In this document: piece by piece, positions 10,080 through 18,620 of the stretch | Numbering within the stretch: the first letter of the stretch is position 1 | Layout: each line of letters begins with the position of its first letter | Source: DATKDF01 sp963752045 | GTDB lineage: Bacteria; Acidobacteriota; Vicinamibacteria; Vicinamibacterales; SCN-69-37 | Assembly: GCA_963752045.1 (NCBI GenBank) | Contig: CAVVWN010000012.1 | Span: 62,001-126,000 of the forward strand | Direction: 5' to 3' | DNA: 64,000 nucleotides | Notes under the pieces: generated by a model | What the model was told of the DNA's origin: nothing | Seen by the model: the letters and a program-made list of their open reading frames with translations, nothing else | Databases searched by the model: none | Translations under genes and position numbers: made by a program

Positions 10080-10095
10080 GGGAACGGCACACCGA

Positions 10096-12087
10096 TCAGC
10101 GGAGCACGCGGAAGGCCAGCAGCTGTCGTCCCGTCCGTTCGCCCGATCTGGCCGTGGCCTCGAGGACGTAGTCGGCCGGCGCGAGCGTGAGCACGCGAAG
10201 GTCGGCGCGGAGGACGGGGGTCTCGCCGTCCACTTCGACGACCATCAAATCGACGACCCGGTCCTCGCCGGCCGCATTGACGACGCGCACGAGTCGCTCG
10301 TCGAGCGGGCCTGGAATCGGCCACTCGATGCGGACGCGGTCGGTGCGCTGAAACTGCAGGTCAGCGGCCGGTTCGTACGGCATCGACGGCAACGAGCCGG
10401 CGCGCGAGACGAGTGGCGCGCCAAGCACGCCCGGCTCGACCTGCGGCACGTTAACGAACTCCGACAGATTGCCGCCGCGACCCGTGAGGCGCACGGAGAG
10501 ACGCGCCGGGTCGACGCCCTCGGCCACGTGCAGGAACACGCGTCCGCTGCGCGAGCCGGCGGCCAACTGGCCGACGCCGCGGCTGACCTCGTTGCCGGCC
10601 GCATCGCGGGCCACGACTTCGATGTCCGCGCCCTGCCGCCAGCGGCCGCCCGAACGCGCCTGGCCGGCAATTTCGGCGGTGATGTCGAGGCGGTCTGCGC
10701 GGCGGGCCACGTGGACGAAGAGGTTCGTCGTCTCGCGAATGCGCTCGAGCGCGTCGAGCGCCCGCTCGACGTCGGTCCGCTCGGGAACGCCCACGTCGCG
10801 GTTGGCCAGGTCCTCGGCTGTCGGCATGTAGATCTCGCGGCGCAGCTCGAGGTCCACGCCGCGCGCGCTCGTCTTGACTTCGACGTCACGCGTGCGGCGA
10901 TTGGTTGGTCCGCTCGTGGACCGATAGCCCAGCATGTAGTACCCGGTCTGATGCTCGACCACACGAGCGAGCCCGCGCGAGAGGTCGTTCGAGAAGAACG
11001 CGAGGCCGTCGGTGTCCTCGGCGAGCCCGCGGAACTGGCCGGTAGGATCGTTGAAGGTCATGCTCACGCCGGGCACGAGCACGTAGATGGCGACGTTGGC
11101 GGCGCGCGCAAGCTCCGGCAGGTCCTGGAATCGCCGACGGAAGTCCGTGCCGCGGAGCCGCCCGGCTTCGGCCGAACAGACGTCGCTGCCGGGCAGCATG
11201 CCCGACGTTGGCGGAGGCGACCCGCGTCCGCGTTGGGCCGCGAGAACGGCCGGGCGAGGAGCGGGCGCCGGCACGGGCGGCCGGTTGATGAGCATGGCGT
11301 TCGGCCACCGGTCGCTCACGAGCACGATGTTCTTGCGCTCCTGCCGCAGGGCGGACAGCCGGATGATGAGCTCCTCGAGGCGCATGAGCGTCCGTTCGAA
11401 TCGCCAGAGGGCCAGAAGCCCGCCCGCGCCGCGGCCCGACGACATCGAACAGCTCTGGAGCAGCATCTCCTGCGGATCGCTCACCGGCGTGTCGAGCTGC
11501 CCCCAGGGCCTGACCAGACTCATCGCCGTGGCCGCTTCGGACGTGCCGCGACCGAACGTCAGCAGCTCGGGCGACTGCTGCGGCGTGAGCACGCCGAACA
11601 GGTCGCGCGGACCGAGGCCGTTGCGCAGAAACTCGAGAACCGGCTCGCGGGCTCGCAACGAGCCTTCCCACGAGACGTGGTAGGTATCCAGAAAGAATAC
11701 GAAGACGCGATTGCGCGGGTCGGCGGCCATTCGCATGGCCTCACGATCGTCGCGCGGCTCGATCGCCTCCGCGCCTCCGACTGGATCGTCGAGCGTGATG
11801 AACTCGAACGTCTCGATCGCCTGGGGTGTGCCGTCCTCGAAAACCTGAAAGTCCTCACGCGTCAGGCCCTCGACCACTCGCCCCTCGCGGCGCGGGTACA
11901 CGTCGACGCGCACGACGTCGGTGCCCACGCGGAAAACCGGTCGCTGGGGTTGTGGATCCTGGACCGGCGGATTCTGGACCGGCGGATCCTGCGCCACGGC
12001 CCGCAGCGGTCCGGCCGGAAGCACGGCGACCGCAAGCGCGCCGGCAAGGCCGAGGGCCATGCGGCCGGTTCGAACCGTTCGATACAT
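10096..12087 (-). CDS. Large secreted VWFA-related protein
   Basis: 663 residues from ATG 12087 (GTG 12090 is directly before it). Signal peptide about 1-33, then a Pro/Gln-rich stretch of repeated DPPVQNPP units. The acidobacterial VWFA-related domain follows (VVRVDVYPRREGRVVEGLTREDFQVFEDG), with a degenerate MIDAS (FFLDTYHVS in place of DxSxS), so metal binding is uncertain. The C-terminal third (about 400-663) is beta-rich. A second paralogue of this family lies at 6673-7545 on the other strand. Stands alone on its strand, 87 bases downstream of the SGNH hydrolase stop. Function unknown; probably a surface or periplasmic adhesion-type protein. Confidence 0.85.
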   Translation of the reverse strand: MYRTVRTGRMALGLAGALAVAVLPAGPLRAVAQDPPVQNPPVQDPQPQRPVFRVGTDVVRVDVYPRREGRVVEGLTREDFQVFEDGTPQAIETFEFITLDDPVGGAEAIEPRDDREAMRMAADPRNRVFVFFLDTYHVSWEGSLRAREPVLEFLRNGLGPRDLFGVLTPQQSPELLTFGRGTSEAATAMSLVRPWGQLDTPVSDPQEMLLQSCSMSSGRGAGGLLALWRFERTLMRLEELIIRLSALRQERKNIVLVSDRWPNAMLINRPPVPAPAPRPAVLAAQRGRGSPPPTSGMLPGSDVCSAEAGRLRGTDFRRRFQDLPELARAANVAIYVLVPGVSMTFNDPTGQFRGLAEDTDGLAFFSNDLSRGLARVVEHQTGYYMLGYRSTSGPTNRRTRDVEVKTSARGVDLELRREIYMPTAEDLANRDVGVPERTDVERALDALERIRETTNLFVHVARRADRLDITAEIAGQARSGGRWRQGADIEVVARDAAGNEVSRGVGQLAAGSRSGRVFLHVAEGVDPARLSVRLTGRGGNLSEFVNVPQVEPGVLGAPLVSRAGSLPSMPYEPAADLQFQRTDRVRIEWPIPGPLDERLVRVVNAAGEDRVVDLMVVEVDGETPVLRADLRVLTLAPADYVLEATARSGERTGRQLLAFRVLR

Positions 12088-12176
12088 CACGTCACCGTCG
12101 AGGGGCAGGCACGTACGAGTGTATCAAGGTCGGCGGTCGCACGACCGCGCCGGCCGACAAAGCGAAAACGGCGCGC

Positions 12177-13179
12177 CTAACGGCGAGCGGTGGCCGCGGG
12201 CGCCGACAGGAGCGAGGCCGGCACGCGGTTGCGAATCGCGGAATAGAACGTCGCGGCGAGCACCGCGTTACCGGCCGGCGTCAGGTGCAGGCCGTCCGGA
12301 CCGACGAGCGACGTCTCCTGTCCGAAGAAGGCGTCGTACGCGTCGACGAGCACGGCGCCCTCGGCCGCCACCATCTGGCGGATGCGGAAGTTCGTCTCGA
12401 GAATCGCGGCCGGGCTGATCTGGCGCGAGCCGGGAGCGGACGGCGTGACCGTGCTGACGAAGACGTACGGCACGCCGGCCGTTCGCGCGATCCGCACCAT
12501 GTCACGCAACGCCGCCGTCACCGGACTGGCCGCGGCCAGCCCGTCGGCCAGCAGATCGTTGTAGCCATCGAGGATCAACAGCCCGCCCGGCTTGCGCGAC
12601 GCGAGCACGCCCGGCAGCCGCGCCACCGCCTCGGTGGCACGCTCGGCGGCTTTGCCTTCGTTGAAGACCGCGATGCCCTGCCCCGGAAAGTCCGCGTCGA
12701 AGGTCGCCTTCAGCCTGGTCGGATATGCGTTGGCCGTATCGACGAAGAGCGGCACCGGTGCCGGCCCGGGAAGAGCGTTCTCGCCGAGCGTGACGCTGTC
12801 TCCAAACGCCACGAACGTCTTGACCTGGAGCACCGACGCCTCGAGCGTCACCACGAACCCGCATGACGTCTCTCTTCCAAGTCGATCCTCGGCCCCGGCA
12901 GGTGACCGTCGTCGCGCCGAGGCTGAACGTCGAACCAGAAGCGGGCGCGCACGAAACCGTCTCGACCGCCGTCTCCCCTGAGGCCGCCGGGAGCGGAAAC
13001 GTCACGACCTCTGCGCTTCCGATGACGCCAGTCACCGTGAAGGCCGCCGGACAGGTCAGGCCCGGCGCGGCCGACGACCACCTGGCCGGGGCAGGCGACG
13101 TGGGCGTCTCGGCGCAGCCGACGCCGAAGAGAGCGGTCAGGAGAAGGGCAACGACGGATGAAGCGCGAAGGCTTCTCAC
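12177..13179 (-). CDS. SGNH/GDSL hydrolase lipoprotein with HYR-like domain, interrupted by a frameshift
   Basis: Two reading frames make one protein. From GTG 13179: signal peptide with lipobox GVGC, then a HYR-type beta domain (LTCPAAFTVTGV ... GATTVTCR). After the C run at 12893-12896 the sequence continues only in another frame: DRLGRETSCGFVVTLEAS, then an SGNH hydrolase with FGDSVTLG (block I, nucleophile Ser), GYND (block III) and DGLHLTP (block V Asp/His). Removing one base of the run gives a continuous TVTCRAEDRLGRETSCGF, exactly what a HYR domain needs. Likely an exported lipase/esterase-like or acetyl-esterase enzyme. The intact downstream ORF alone (12177-12854) would lack any export signal. 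Either a base-call error or a recent mutation. Confidence 0.8.
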
Positions 13180-13272
13180 GGCCGCACATCATGGCACGGC
13201 TCGGGCCCCGCCCAAAGCCCCCCGCCTGCCAGCCGCTCATGCCGACGACCCGGCCAGCCGATACAGCGGGAG

Positions 13273-13809
13273 GTGCCTGGACACGCCCTCAGCCGCCAGC
13301 CCGACGCCGGCTTCACCCTGCTCGAGCTGATGATCGCCGTGGGGATCCTCTCGGTGATCATTTCGCTCGCCGTTCCAGGCCTCATCCGGGCCCGAATGAC
13401 GGCCAACGAGGTCGGCGCCATCGGCTCGCTGCGCGTCACCGCTGCGGCGCAGAAGGCATACGCATCCACCTGCGGTCAGGGCCATTACGCCTCGAGCTTC
13501 GTGGTGCTCGGTTCGACCGGACCGGCCGGCACGCCGGCATTCATTTCGGATGACCTCGGTCGGGCGGCCGCACCCGAGAAGGCGGGGTACGCCTATGGAC
13601 TCGGGCCCGCGGTGGGAAGCTCGCCGGGACCCGACGACTGCGCCGGGACGCCAACCGTCACGGCCTACTACGCCACGGCCGTGCCCACGACTCCCGGCTG
13701 GACCGGCAACCGGTCGTTTGCGGTGAGCGGACGAAGCGTCATCTGGGCCACGACCGGGCCGGCGGCTCCCGCCGAACCGTTCGGTCCGCCGGCCGCGCCA
13801 ATCAACTGA
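13273..13809 (+). CDS. Type IV pilin-like protein (prepilin N-terminus)
   Basis: 178 residues from GTG 13273, preceded by a good GGGAGG site. A 13-residue leader ends in G, followed by FTLLELMIAVGILSVIISLA: the class III prepilin motif with cleavage G13|F14 and Glu at +5. The remainder is a small globular domain with two cysteines that could pair (C53 region TCGQGH and the late DDCAG). No pilus assembly genes are nearby, so it is an orphan pilin or pseudopilin, perhaps used by assembly genes elsewhere. Confidence 0.88.
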   Translation: MPGHALSRQPDAGFTLLELMIAVGILSVIISLAVPGLIRARMTANEVGAIGSLRVTAAAQKAYASTCGQGHYASSFVVLGSTGPAGTPAFISDDLGRAAAPEKAGYAYGLGPAVGSSPGPDDCAGTPTVTAYYATAVPTTPGWTGNRSFAVSGRSVIWATTGPAAPAEPFGPPAAPIN

Positions 13810-13836
13810 AACGAAAACGGCTCTAATATTGATGGC

Positions 13837-14940
13837 GTGACTGCTCACCGAACAGTCCGGCAGAGCCTCGTCGGCACGTGCGTAGCCGGATGGCTCGCGC
13901 TCTCCGCCGCCGGCTGCGGGCGCGGAGAGGAGACGGCCGAGTCGTTCGAGCCGATCGGCCCCGTGGTCGGCGTCGCCGAGGCCACCATCCAGACCATTCG
14001 CGAGGTCGTCACGGTCGCCGGGCAGGTCGTGCCTGCCGCCAACACCGACTGGACGATCTACGCGCCGGAGCCGGCGATGATCGCCGAGATACCGAAGGGC
14101 ATGGGCGACCCGGTCGAGGCCGGCGACCTGCTCGTGCGATTCGACGTAGCGGCGCTCACGCAGACCTTCACGGTGCGACAGGTCGCCGTGTCGGATGCGG
14201 CCTCGCGCGCCGACGTGGCCCGTGCAGAGGTCAGCCGTCTGACGCCGCTCTTCGAGCGCGGCATCATTCCGCGAAACGACCTCGAGACGGCGCGCGCCGA
14301 ACTGTCGGCCGCCGAGGCGGCGCTCGCTTTGGCCGAGGCCTATCTCGAAGAAGCGCGGTTGCTGCGGGACACGACGCGGATCACCGCACGCTTCTCGGGT
14401 GTCGTGGCAGAAGTCTGGCGCGTGCCCGGCGAATTCACCAGCGGCGGAGACACCCAGCCGGTGATGCGGGTCATCGATCCGGAGCGACTCGAGATCCAGA
14501 TTGAGCTACCCACGAGCCAGGCGATTCGAATCCGCGAGAGCCAGCCCGCAACCGTTCTGACGCTCGTGGCCGGGAGTTTCACGGCCATCGTCACGCGACA
14601 GCCGCTTGGCGTGCTCGTCGAGTCGGCCACCTCGCCCGTGAGGCTCGCGGCGCCGGAGCTCTCCGCCCTCGTGCTGAACGACGTCGTGCAGGTGGAGATG
14701 GTGCTCGACGAGCGACCCGATGCCATCGTCGTACCGGCCGAGGCCGTGCTGGGCGAAGGCGCCGTGCGGTTCGTCATGGTGGCCGAGCCGGATGGCATCG
14801 CCCGGCAGCGCGCCGTGAGACTCGGGCTCTCGTCCGGCGGGTTCGCGCAGATCGCCGACGGAATCCAGCCGGGCGAGCTGGTGATAGTGGAGGGCCTCGC
14901 CGACGTCACCGACGGCGCGCCCGTCATCATCAGCCGCTGA
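13837..14940 (+). CDS. RND-type efflux periplasmic adaptor lipoprotein
   Basis: 367 residues from GTG 13837. Lipobox LSAAGC27. The membrane-fusion-protein fold is visible: a first lipoyl half (TIYAPEPAMIAEIPKGMGDPVEAGDLLVRFD), a coiled-coil hairpin (about 105-175, rich in A/E/R/L), the second lipoyl half (TTRITARFSGVVAEVWRVPGEF), a beta barrel (about 200-280) and a membrane-proximal domain ending GELVIVEGLADVTDGAPVII. No RND pump or outer-membrane factor gene follows, which is unusual: adaptor genes normally head an operon. Just upstream is an AT-rich stretch (CTCTAATATTGATG) that may contain its promoter. Confidence 0.88.
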   Translation: MTAHRTVRQSLVGTCVAGWLALSAAGCGRGEETAESFEPIGPVVGVAEATIQTIREVVTVAGQVVPAANTDWTIYAPEPAMIAEIPKGMGDPVEAGDLLVRFDVAALTQTFTVRQVAVSDAASRADVARAEVSRLTPLFERGIIPRNDLETARAELSAAEAALALAEAYLEEARLLRDTTRITARFSGVVAEVWRVPGEFTSGGDTQPVMRVIDPERLEIQIELPTSQAIRIRESQPATVLTLVAGSFTAIVTRQPLGVLVESATSPVRLAAPELSALVLNDVVQVEMVLDERPDAIVVPAEAVLGEGAVRFVMVAEPDGIARQRAVRLGLSSGGFAQIADGIQPGELVIVEGLADVTDGAPVIISR

Positions 14941-15051
14941 GCCGCACGCGCGACTGGGCCGGGCCGGGAGTTTTGGCCTGCCGCGAGGCATTCCTACCCA
15001 CCCCGAGATCGCCCCGGTCTCGAGTCTCGGCTCTCCACGGGGCGCCGCCGC

Positions 15052-15067
15052 TGGCAGGCGATATGCA
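15052..15067 (+). promoter_or_regulatory. Putative sigma-54 promoter of the nucleotidyltransferase-Usp operon
   Basis: TGGCAGGCGATATGCA: GG (15053-15054) and GC (15065-15066) are exactly 10 bases apart, as in TGGCAC-N5-TTGC. The predicted start of transcription (12 bases after the GC) is about 15078, only 2 bases before the ATG at 15080. An upstream element GGCATTCCTACCC lies at 14987-14999, its ATTCCT at about -88. Confidence 0.6.
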
Positions 15068-15079
15068 ACCGGTACGCGC

Positions 15080-15967
15080 ATGGCTTCCCATACCTGGTCG
15101 CTGATCCTGGCGGGGGGGAAGGGGCGTCGGCTCTCCGCCGTCACCGGTGGAATTCCCAAGCAGTTCTGGCGGGTCAAGGGCGAAGCCACGCTGCTCGACC
15201 ACACGCTCGACCGGCTGGCACCGTTCGCGCCGCCCGAACGAACGGTGGTCGTCGTCGACCGGGAGCACGAACCGTACATTCGGTCGCTCGACCGGTCGCC
15301 GGGTCACGTCCTCTATCAACCGGGCGACCGGGGAACGGCGGCGGGCGTGCTGCTCGCCCTGCTTCCCATTCTCGAGGTCGATCCCGACGCCGTCGTAGTG
15401 CTGAGTCCGGCCGACCATGCCGTTGCCAACTTCCGGGACTTTCAAACCGGACTGATCTCGGCGATCCGGCTCGTCGGCCGGCGCCGGTCCGGCATCGTGC
15501 TCTTCGGCGCCGAGCCGGCCGGCTTCGACGAGAGCTACGGGTGGATTCAGCCAGGCCGGCCCACGAGGCCCGGCTGGCTCAGGCGCGTCGAGGCGTTCGT
15601 CGAAAAACCGGCGGTCGAGCTTGCGGCCGAGCTGCGGCGATCGCAGGCGGTCTGGAACACGATGGTGCTCGTGGCGAGCGCGCGGTCGCTGCTCGAGCTG
15701 TTCGCCTCGCGCCAGCCGGCGCTCTCGACCGCGCTCGTCTCGGCCTGGGGCTCCCCCGCCTCCAGCCGCGACGCGGCCCTCGCCGAGACCTACGAGCACC
15801 TGCGGGGACTGGATTTTTCGCGTGACGTGCTCACGGGCGCCGAGGGCCTGACCGTCTACACCTGGCCGGCATCGGTCGGCTGGTCGGACCTCGGCACGCC
15901 GGACCGTCTGAACGCCTGGCTCGAGGCCCCGGCACGGCCGGACCGCGCCGCGACCTCCGCCGCCTGA
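15080..15967 (+). CDS. Mannose-1-phosphate guanylyltransferase-like nucleotidyltransferase
   Basis: 295 residues. N-terminal nucleotide-binding signature LILAGGKGRRLSAVTGGIPKQFW matches the NDP-sugar pyrophosphorylase loop (GGxGxRLxPxT...PK). VVLSPADHAV is the metal-binding acidic motif region, GWIQPG and VEAFVEKP match the ManC/GMP family order. It stops after the catalytic domain and has no C-terminal cupin isomerase domain. First gene of a five-gene run (to 19516) with short gaps or overlaps, under the putative sigma-54 promoter just upstream. Sugar and nucleotide specificity cannot be read from the sequence. Confidence 0.85.
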   Translation: MASHTWSLILAGGKGRRLSAVTGGIPKQFWRVKGEATLLDHTLDRLAPFAPPERTVVVVDREHEPYIRSLDRSPGHVLYQPGDRGTAAGVLLALLPILEVDPDAVVVLSPADHAVANFRDFQTGLISAIRLVGRRRSGIVLFGAEPAGFDESYGWIQPGRPTRPGWLRRVEAFVEKPAVELAAELRRSQAVWNTMVLVASARSLLELFASRQPALSTALVSAWGSPASSRDAALAETYEHLRGLDFSRDVLTGAEGLTVYTWPASVGWSDLGTPDRLNAWLEAPARPDRAATSAA

Positions 15968-15982
15968 ACGCGCGGAGGAGCC

Positions 15983-16369
15983 ATGATCGAACTGGTCTGG
16001 GACGCAGGGCATATGGCCACCGTCCGGCTGCCGGACGGCACGAACCTCGCCGTGGGCAATCGCACCGGCCTCGCGCCCGTCGACCTGGCCGCGGTCGCCG
16101 CGGCGGCGTGCGTGATGAGCGCCTTCATGGAAGCGGCGTCCGAAGCCGGGGCGCCGGTGCTCGGCTACGTGGCCACAGCCGACGTCGACGCGTCACAACC
16201 GAACCGGCCCACGCTTCGTCTTCGTTCGTACATCGTCGGCGCCGAAGGCCTCGACGACGAGCTGTTCTCGGCGCTGGCCGAACGCGCGCTGGAGCGTTCC
16301 ACAGTGGCACGGCTGTACGGCGACGCGATATCGGCCGAATGGGATTTGCGTGTCCTGCACGGTGTGTAG
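15983..16369 (+). CDS. OsmC-like protein
   Basis: 128 residues, with GGAGG nine bases before the ATG. The layout fits the OsmC/Ohr fold: a beta N-terminus (IELVWDAGHMATVRLPDGTNLAVGN), a long helix with the first redox cysteine (LAAVAAAACVMSAFMEAA), then beta strands with ATADVDASQPNRPTLRLRSYIV. The second conserved Cys at the start of the later helix is replaced: ERSTVARLYG where CPV is usual. If it is an OsmC peroxidase relative, it lacks the resolving or peroxidatic partner and may bind rather than reduce peroxides. Two bases separate its stop from the next ATG. Confidence 0.6.
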   Translation: MIELVWDAGHMATVRLPDGTNLAVGNRTGLAPVDLAAVAAAACVMSAFMEAASEAGAPVLGYVATADVDASQPNRPTLRLRSYIVGAEGLDDELFSALAERALERSTVARLYGDAISAEWDLRVLHGV

Positions 16370-16371
16370 CC

Positions 16372-17784
16372 ATGGAGGGACTCTCACCGGTTGAGTACTA
16401 CGGCGACGCGGCCGTCCGCGCGCGCGTGCTGCAGTTCTGTGGAGCGGCTGACGGAGAGCAACCCACCGCCGCGTTCATCGCCGAGTTCGATCCTCTCGCC
16501 TCACCGTTTCCCACATGGGATGACGCACGGCGACGACCGCTTTCACGCGACAGCTGCCTGGGCACGGGTCACGACCTGTCACGGTCTCTCTGGGATTTCG
16601 CCCACCTCGTCTACTTTCTCGATTTCGATTACCAGGACGTCGACCATCGCGACGAGCCGTTCCGGAATCCGGCCGACGTGTTCCTCACGCTCGAGCCCAC
16701 CTATCAGGCGGCGTGCCGGGTGTTCTCACGGCTCGGCCTCCGAGCCGCCACGTTTGTGAGCGGCCGTGGCTATCACTTCGTTGGCACGATCGCCCTGACC
16801 TCTCCGCTCGTCGACCACCTGGCCTCGCTCGTACCGGCCACGCCGGGCTGGTGGGCCGGTCGCGAGGCGCGCCGGCCACCGGGCGTCGCGGCCGACCTGC
16901 CGGCACGGCAGGCGCGCGCGGCCGAGGGCCTCGGCCTGCTCGTGGAGTACACGGCTCACCTCGTGCTCCGCGAAGCCAGACGAGCGAGCCCCACTCCGGT
17001 CGTGTTCAACGGCACCAGGGTCGGACGCGGCCGGATGGGCCGGGCCTGCGTGTCGGTCGACTTCTCCCACGTCGGAGACCCCCTCGACGTGCGCCACGTC
17101 CGCACCGCGTTCAGCACGTATCAGTGGCATCGGTACCGGCCGGACATCTTCGGCGCCGACATCGCAGTGGACGTGGCGCCAATGGCCGTCGTCCCACGCG
17201 GCGCGCACGGGCTCGTCGACCTTCTCGCGGGCAAGGGCCGGTCGCTCGAGGCGGCCCGCGATCTGGCCCAGGTGACCACGGGCCGGTTGCCGGACATCGG
17301 CGAGGGCATCGCCGAGCTCGTGCGGCACTACGAACGGACGAAGCTCTCCGCGTTCCACCGTCGCTTCCTCGACGCGGTGCGCCGACGTGAGGGTCGGCGC
17401 CGCGATCTCGTCCTGCCGCCACTGCCCGGATGCGCGACGCGGGCGCTCGCGACGCCGAACGATCTACTGCTGCAGCCGGCGCACCTTCAGCACCTCACGC
17501 GAATGCTGCTCGTCCGCGGCTGGGAGCCGGCGCGGATCGCGGCCCTCGTCGCGTCGTGCTACGAGTCGGATCACGGATGGGGCGATCGCTGGCAGCGGCT
17601 GCACGCGCCGACGCGCGCGGCCTTCGACGTGCGGGTGTTTGCCGGCATGGTCGAGACCGGCCTCGACACGCTCACCGACTTCAACTGCGTGTCGGCGCAG
17701 GAGAAGGACCTGTGTCCCGGCGGCATCTGCGGTCACAATCTCGTCGACGATCGCGAGGCGCTCGCGGGCAGGAGGACGGCGTGA
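16372..17784 (+). CDS. Archaeo-eukaryotic-primase-like protein with PriL-like Fe-S type C-terminus
   Basis: 470 residues from ATG 16372. Three AEP active-site motifs appear in order: YFLDFDYQD with D84-x-D86, SGRGYH (130-135; the SGxGxH signature of PriS/PrimPol enzymes) and VSVDF with D230. The C-terminal half (about 345-460) resembles the Fe-S domain of the large primase subunit PriL: LPPLPGC354, then LQHLTRMLLVRGWEPARIAALVASC396, and DFNC439 with DLC448PGGIC453. So one chain may carry both a catalytic PriS-like and a PriL-like part. Known AEPs make primers or fill gaps; here the neighbours (Usp, AP-endonuclease-like TIM barrel) suggest DNA repair or restart under stress. No helicase or integrase genes nearby. 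The assignment is by motif only. Confidence 0.62.
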   Translation: MEGLSPVEYYGDAAVRARVLQFCGAADGEQPTAAFIAEFDPLASPFPTWDDARRRPLSRDSCLGTGHDLSRSLWDFAHLVYFLDFDYQDVDHRDEPFRNPADVFLTLEPTYQAACRVFSRLGLRAATFVSGRGYHFVGTIALTSPLVDHLASLVPATPGWWAGREARRPPGVAADLPARQARAAEGLGLLVEYTAHLVLREARRASPTPVVFNGTRVGRGRMGRACVSVDFSHVGDPLDVRHVRTAFSTYQWHRYRPDIFGADIAVDVAPMAVVPRGAHGLVDLLAGKGRSLEAARDLAQVTTGRLPDIGEGIAELVRHYERTKLSAFHRRFLDAVRRREGRRRDLVLPPLPGCATRALATPNDLLLQPAHLQHLTRMLLVRGWEPARIAALVASCYESDHGWGDRWQRLHAPTRAAFDVRVFAGMVETGLDTLTDFNCVSAQEKDLCPGGICGHNLVDDREALAGRRTA

Positions 17785-18620
17785 GCTGGCGGCTCGGCAT
17801 CTCGAGCGGGTCGTGCGCCGAGTGCCCCATCCTCGACATCCTGCCGGCGCTCCGGGCCTCGGGCGCCACGGGCATCGAGATCGGCACGCCGCCCGGGCAC
17901 TTCGACCCCTGGCAGGACGCGCAGGTCGACGCGCTCGAACGACACATGCGCGAGTCGGGCCTCGAGCCGGTGTCCATCCACGCGCCCTTCGGCGGCGCCC
18001 TCGACCTGGCCGATCCGAATCCGCACCACCGCCATGCGGCCATCGGCGCGATTCTCACCGCCGCAACCGCGCTCAGACGAATCGGCGGGCGCCTCGTGGT
18101 GGTCCATCCGAGCGATCTCGATCGCAACGGCCACGTGGCGAGCGCGCGCCTCGCCGACGCGGCACGCAGCCTGAACGTGCTCTCGGAGAACCTGGCCGGC
18201 ATGGGCCTGACGCTCGTGGTCGAATCACCCCTGCCCCACCTCATCGCCGGGCATCCCGATGAATTCGCCTGGCTGCTCGGCCGCCTCGACCAGAGCGTGA
18301 AGGTCTGCCTCGACACCGGCCACACGGCGCTCGGCCGCGGCTGGCACCGGTTCATGGAGGTGTCGCGCGGACGCCTCGCGCACGTGCACGCCCACGACAA
18401 CCACGGCCACTGGGACGACCACCTGCCTCCCGGTGACGGCACGATCGACTGGCCGGACATCGTGCGCACGCTCGACGAGGCCGGCTTCGAGGGCTGGGTC
18501 ATGCTGGAGCTGGCGCGCGCGCCGGGCGACCTCGGCCTTCACTTCCGGCGGGCGTTCGAACGCGCGCTCGACGTGCTGGCGCCCCCGCAGGTCACCTCCG
18601 CGAGAAAGGGCCCGCCATGA
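17781..18620 (+). CDS. Xylose-isomerase-like TIM barrel / AP endonuclease family 2 protein
   Basis: 279 residues from GTG 17781, which overlaps the previous stop and follows a strong AGGAGG. Metal-ligand motifs of the Nfo/sugar-phosphate-isomerase superfamily: SIHAPF, VVHPSD, VVESPLPH, CLDTGH and HAHDN, ending in a Gly-rich PPGDGTIDW loop. This set occurs both in endonuclease IV (AP-site cleavage) and in sugar or inosose isomerases, so sequence alone does not decide. Tight coupling to a primase-like gene makes a DNA repair role worth testing. Two N-terminal cysteines (SSGSCAECP) are unusual. Its stop overlaps the ATG of the Usp gene (ATGA). Confidence 0.8.
   Translation: MSWRLGISSGSCAECPILDILPALRASGATGIEIGTPPGHFDPWQDAQVDALERHMRESGLEPVSIHAPFGGALDLADPNPHHRHAAIGAILTAATALRRIGGRLVVVHPSDLDRNGHVASARLADAARSLNVLSENLAGMGLTLVVESPLPHLIAGHPDEFAWLLGRLDQSVKVCLDTGHTALGRGWHRFMEVSRGRLAHVHAHDNHGHWDDHLPPGDGTIDWPDIVRTLDEAGFEGWVMLELARAPGDLGLHFRRAFERALDVLAPPQVTSARKGPP

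Noticed and set aside
12854..13240. Separate short gene upstream of the SGNH hydrolase
   Set aside because: The lipoprotein/HYR segment and the hydrolase join after removal of one base; two separate genes would leave the hydrolase without export signal.
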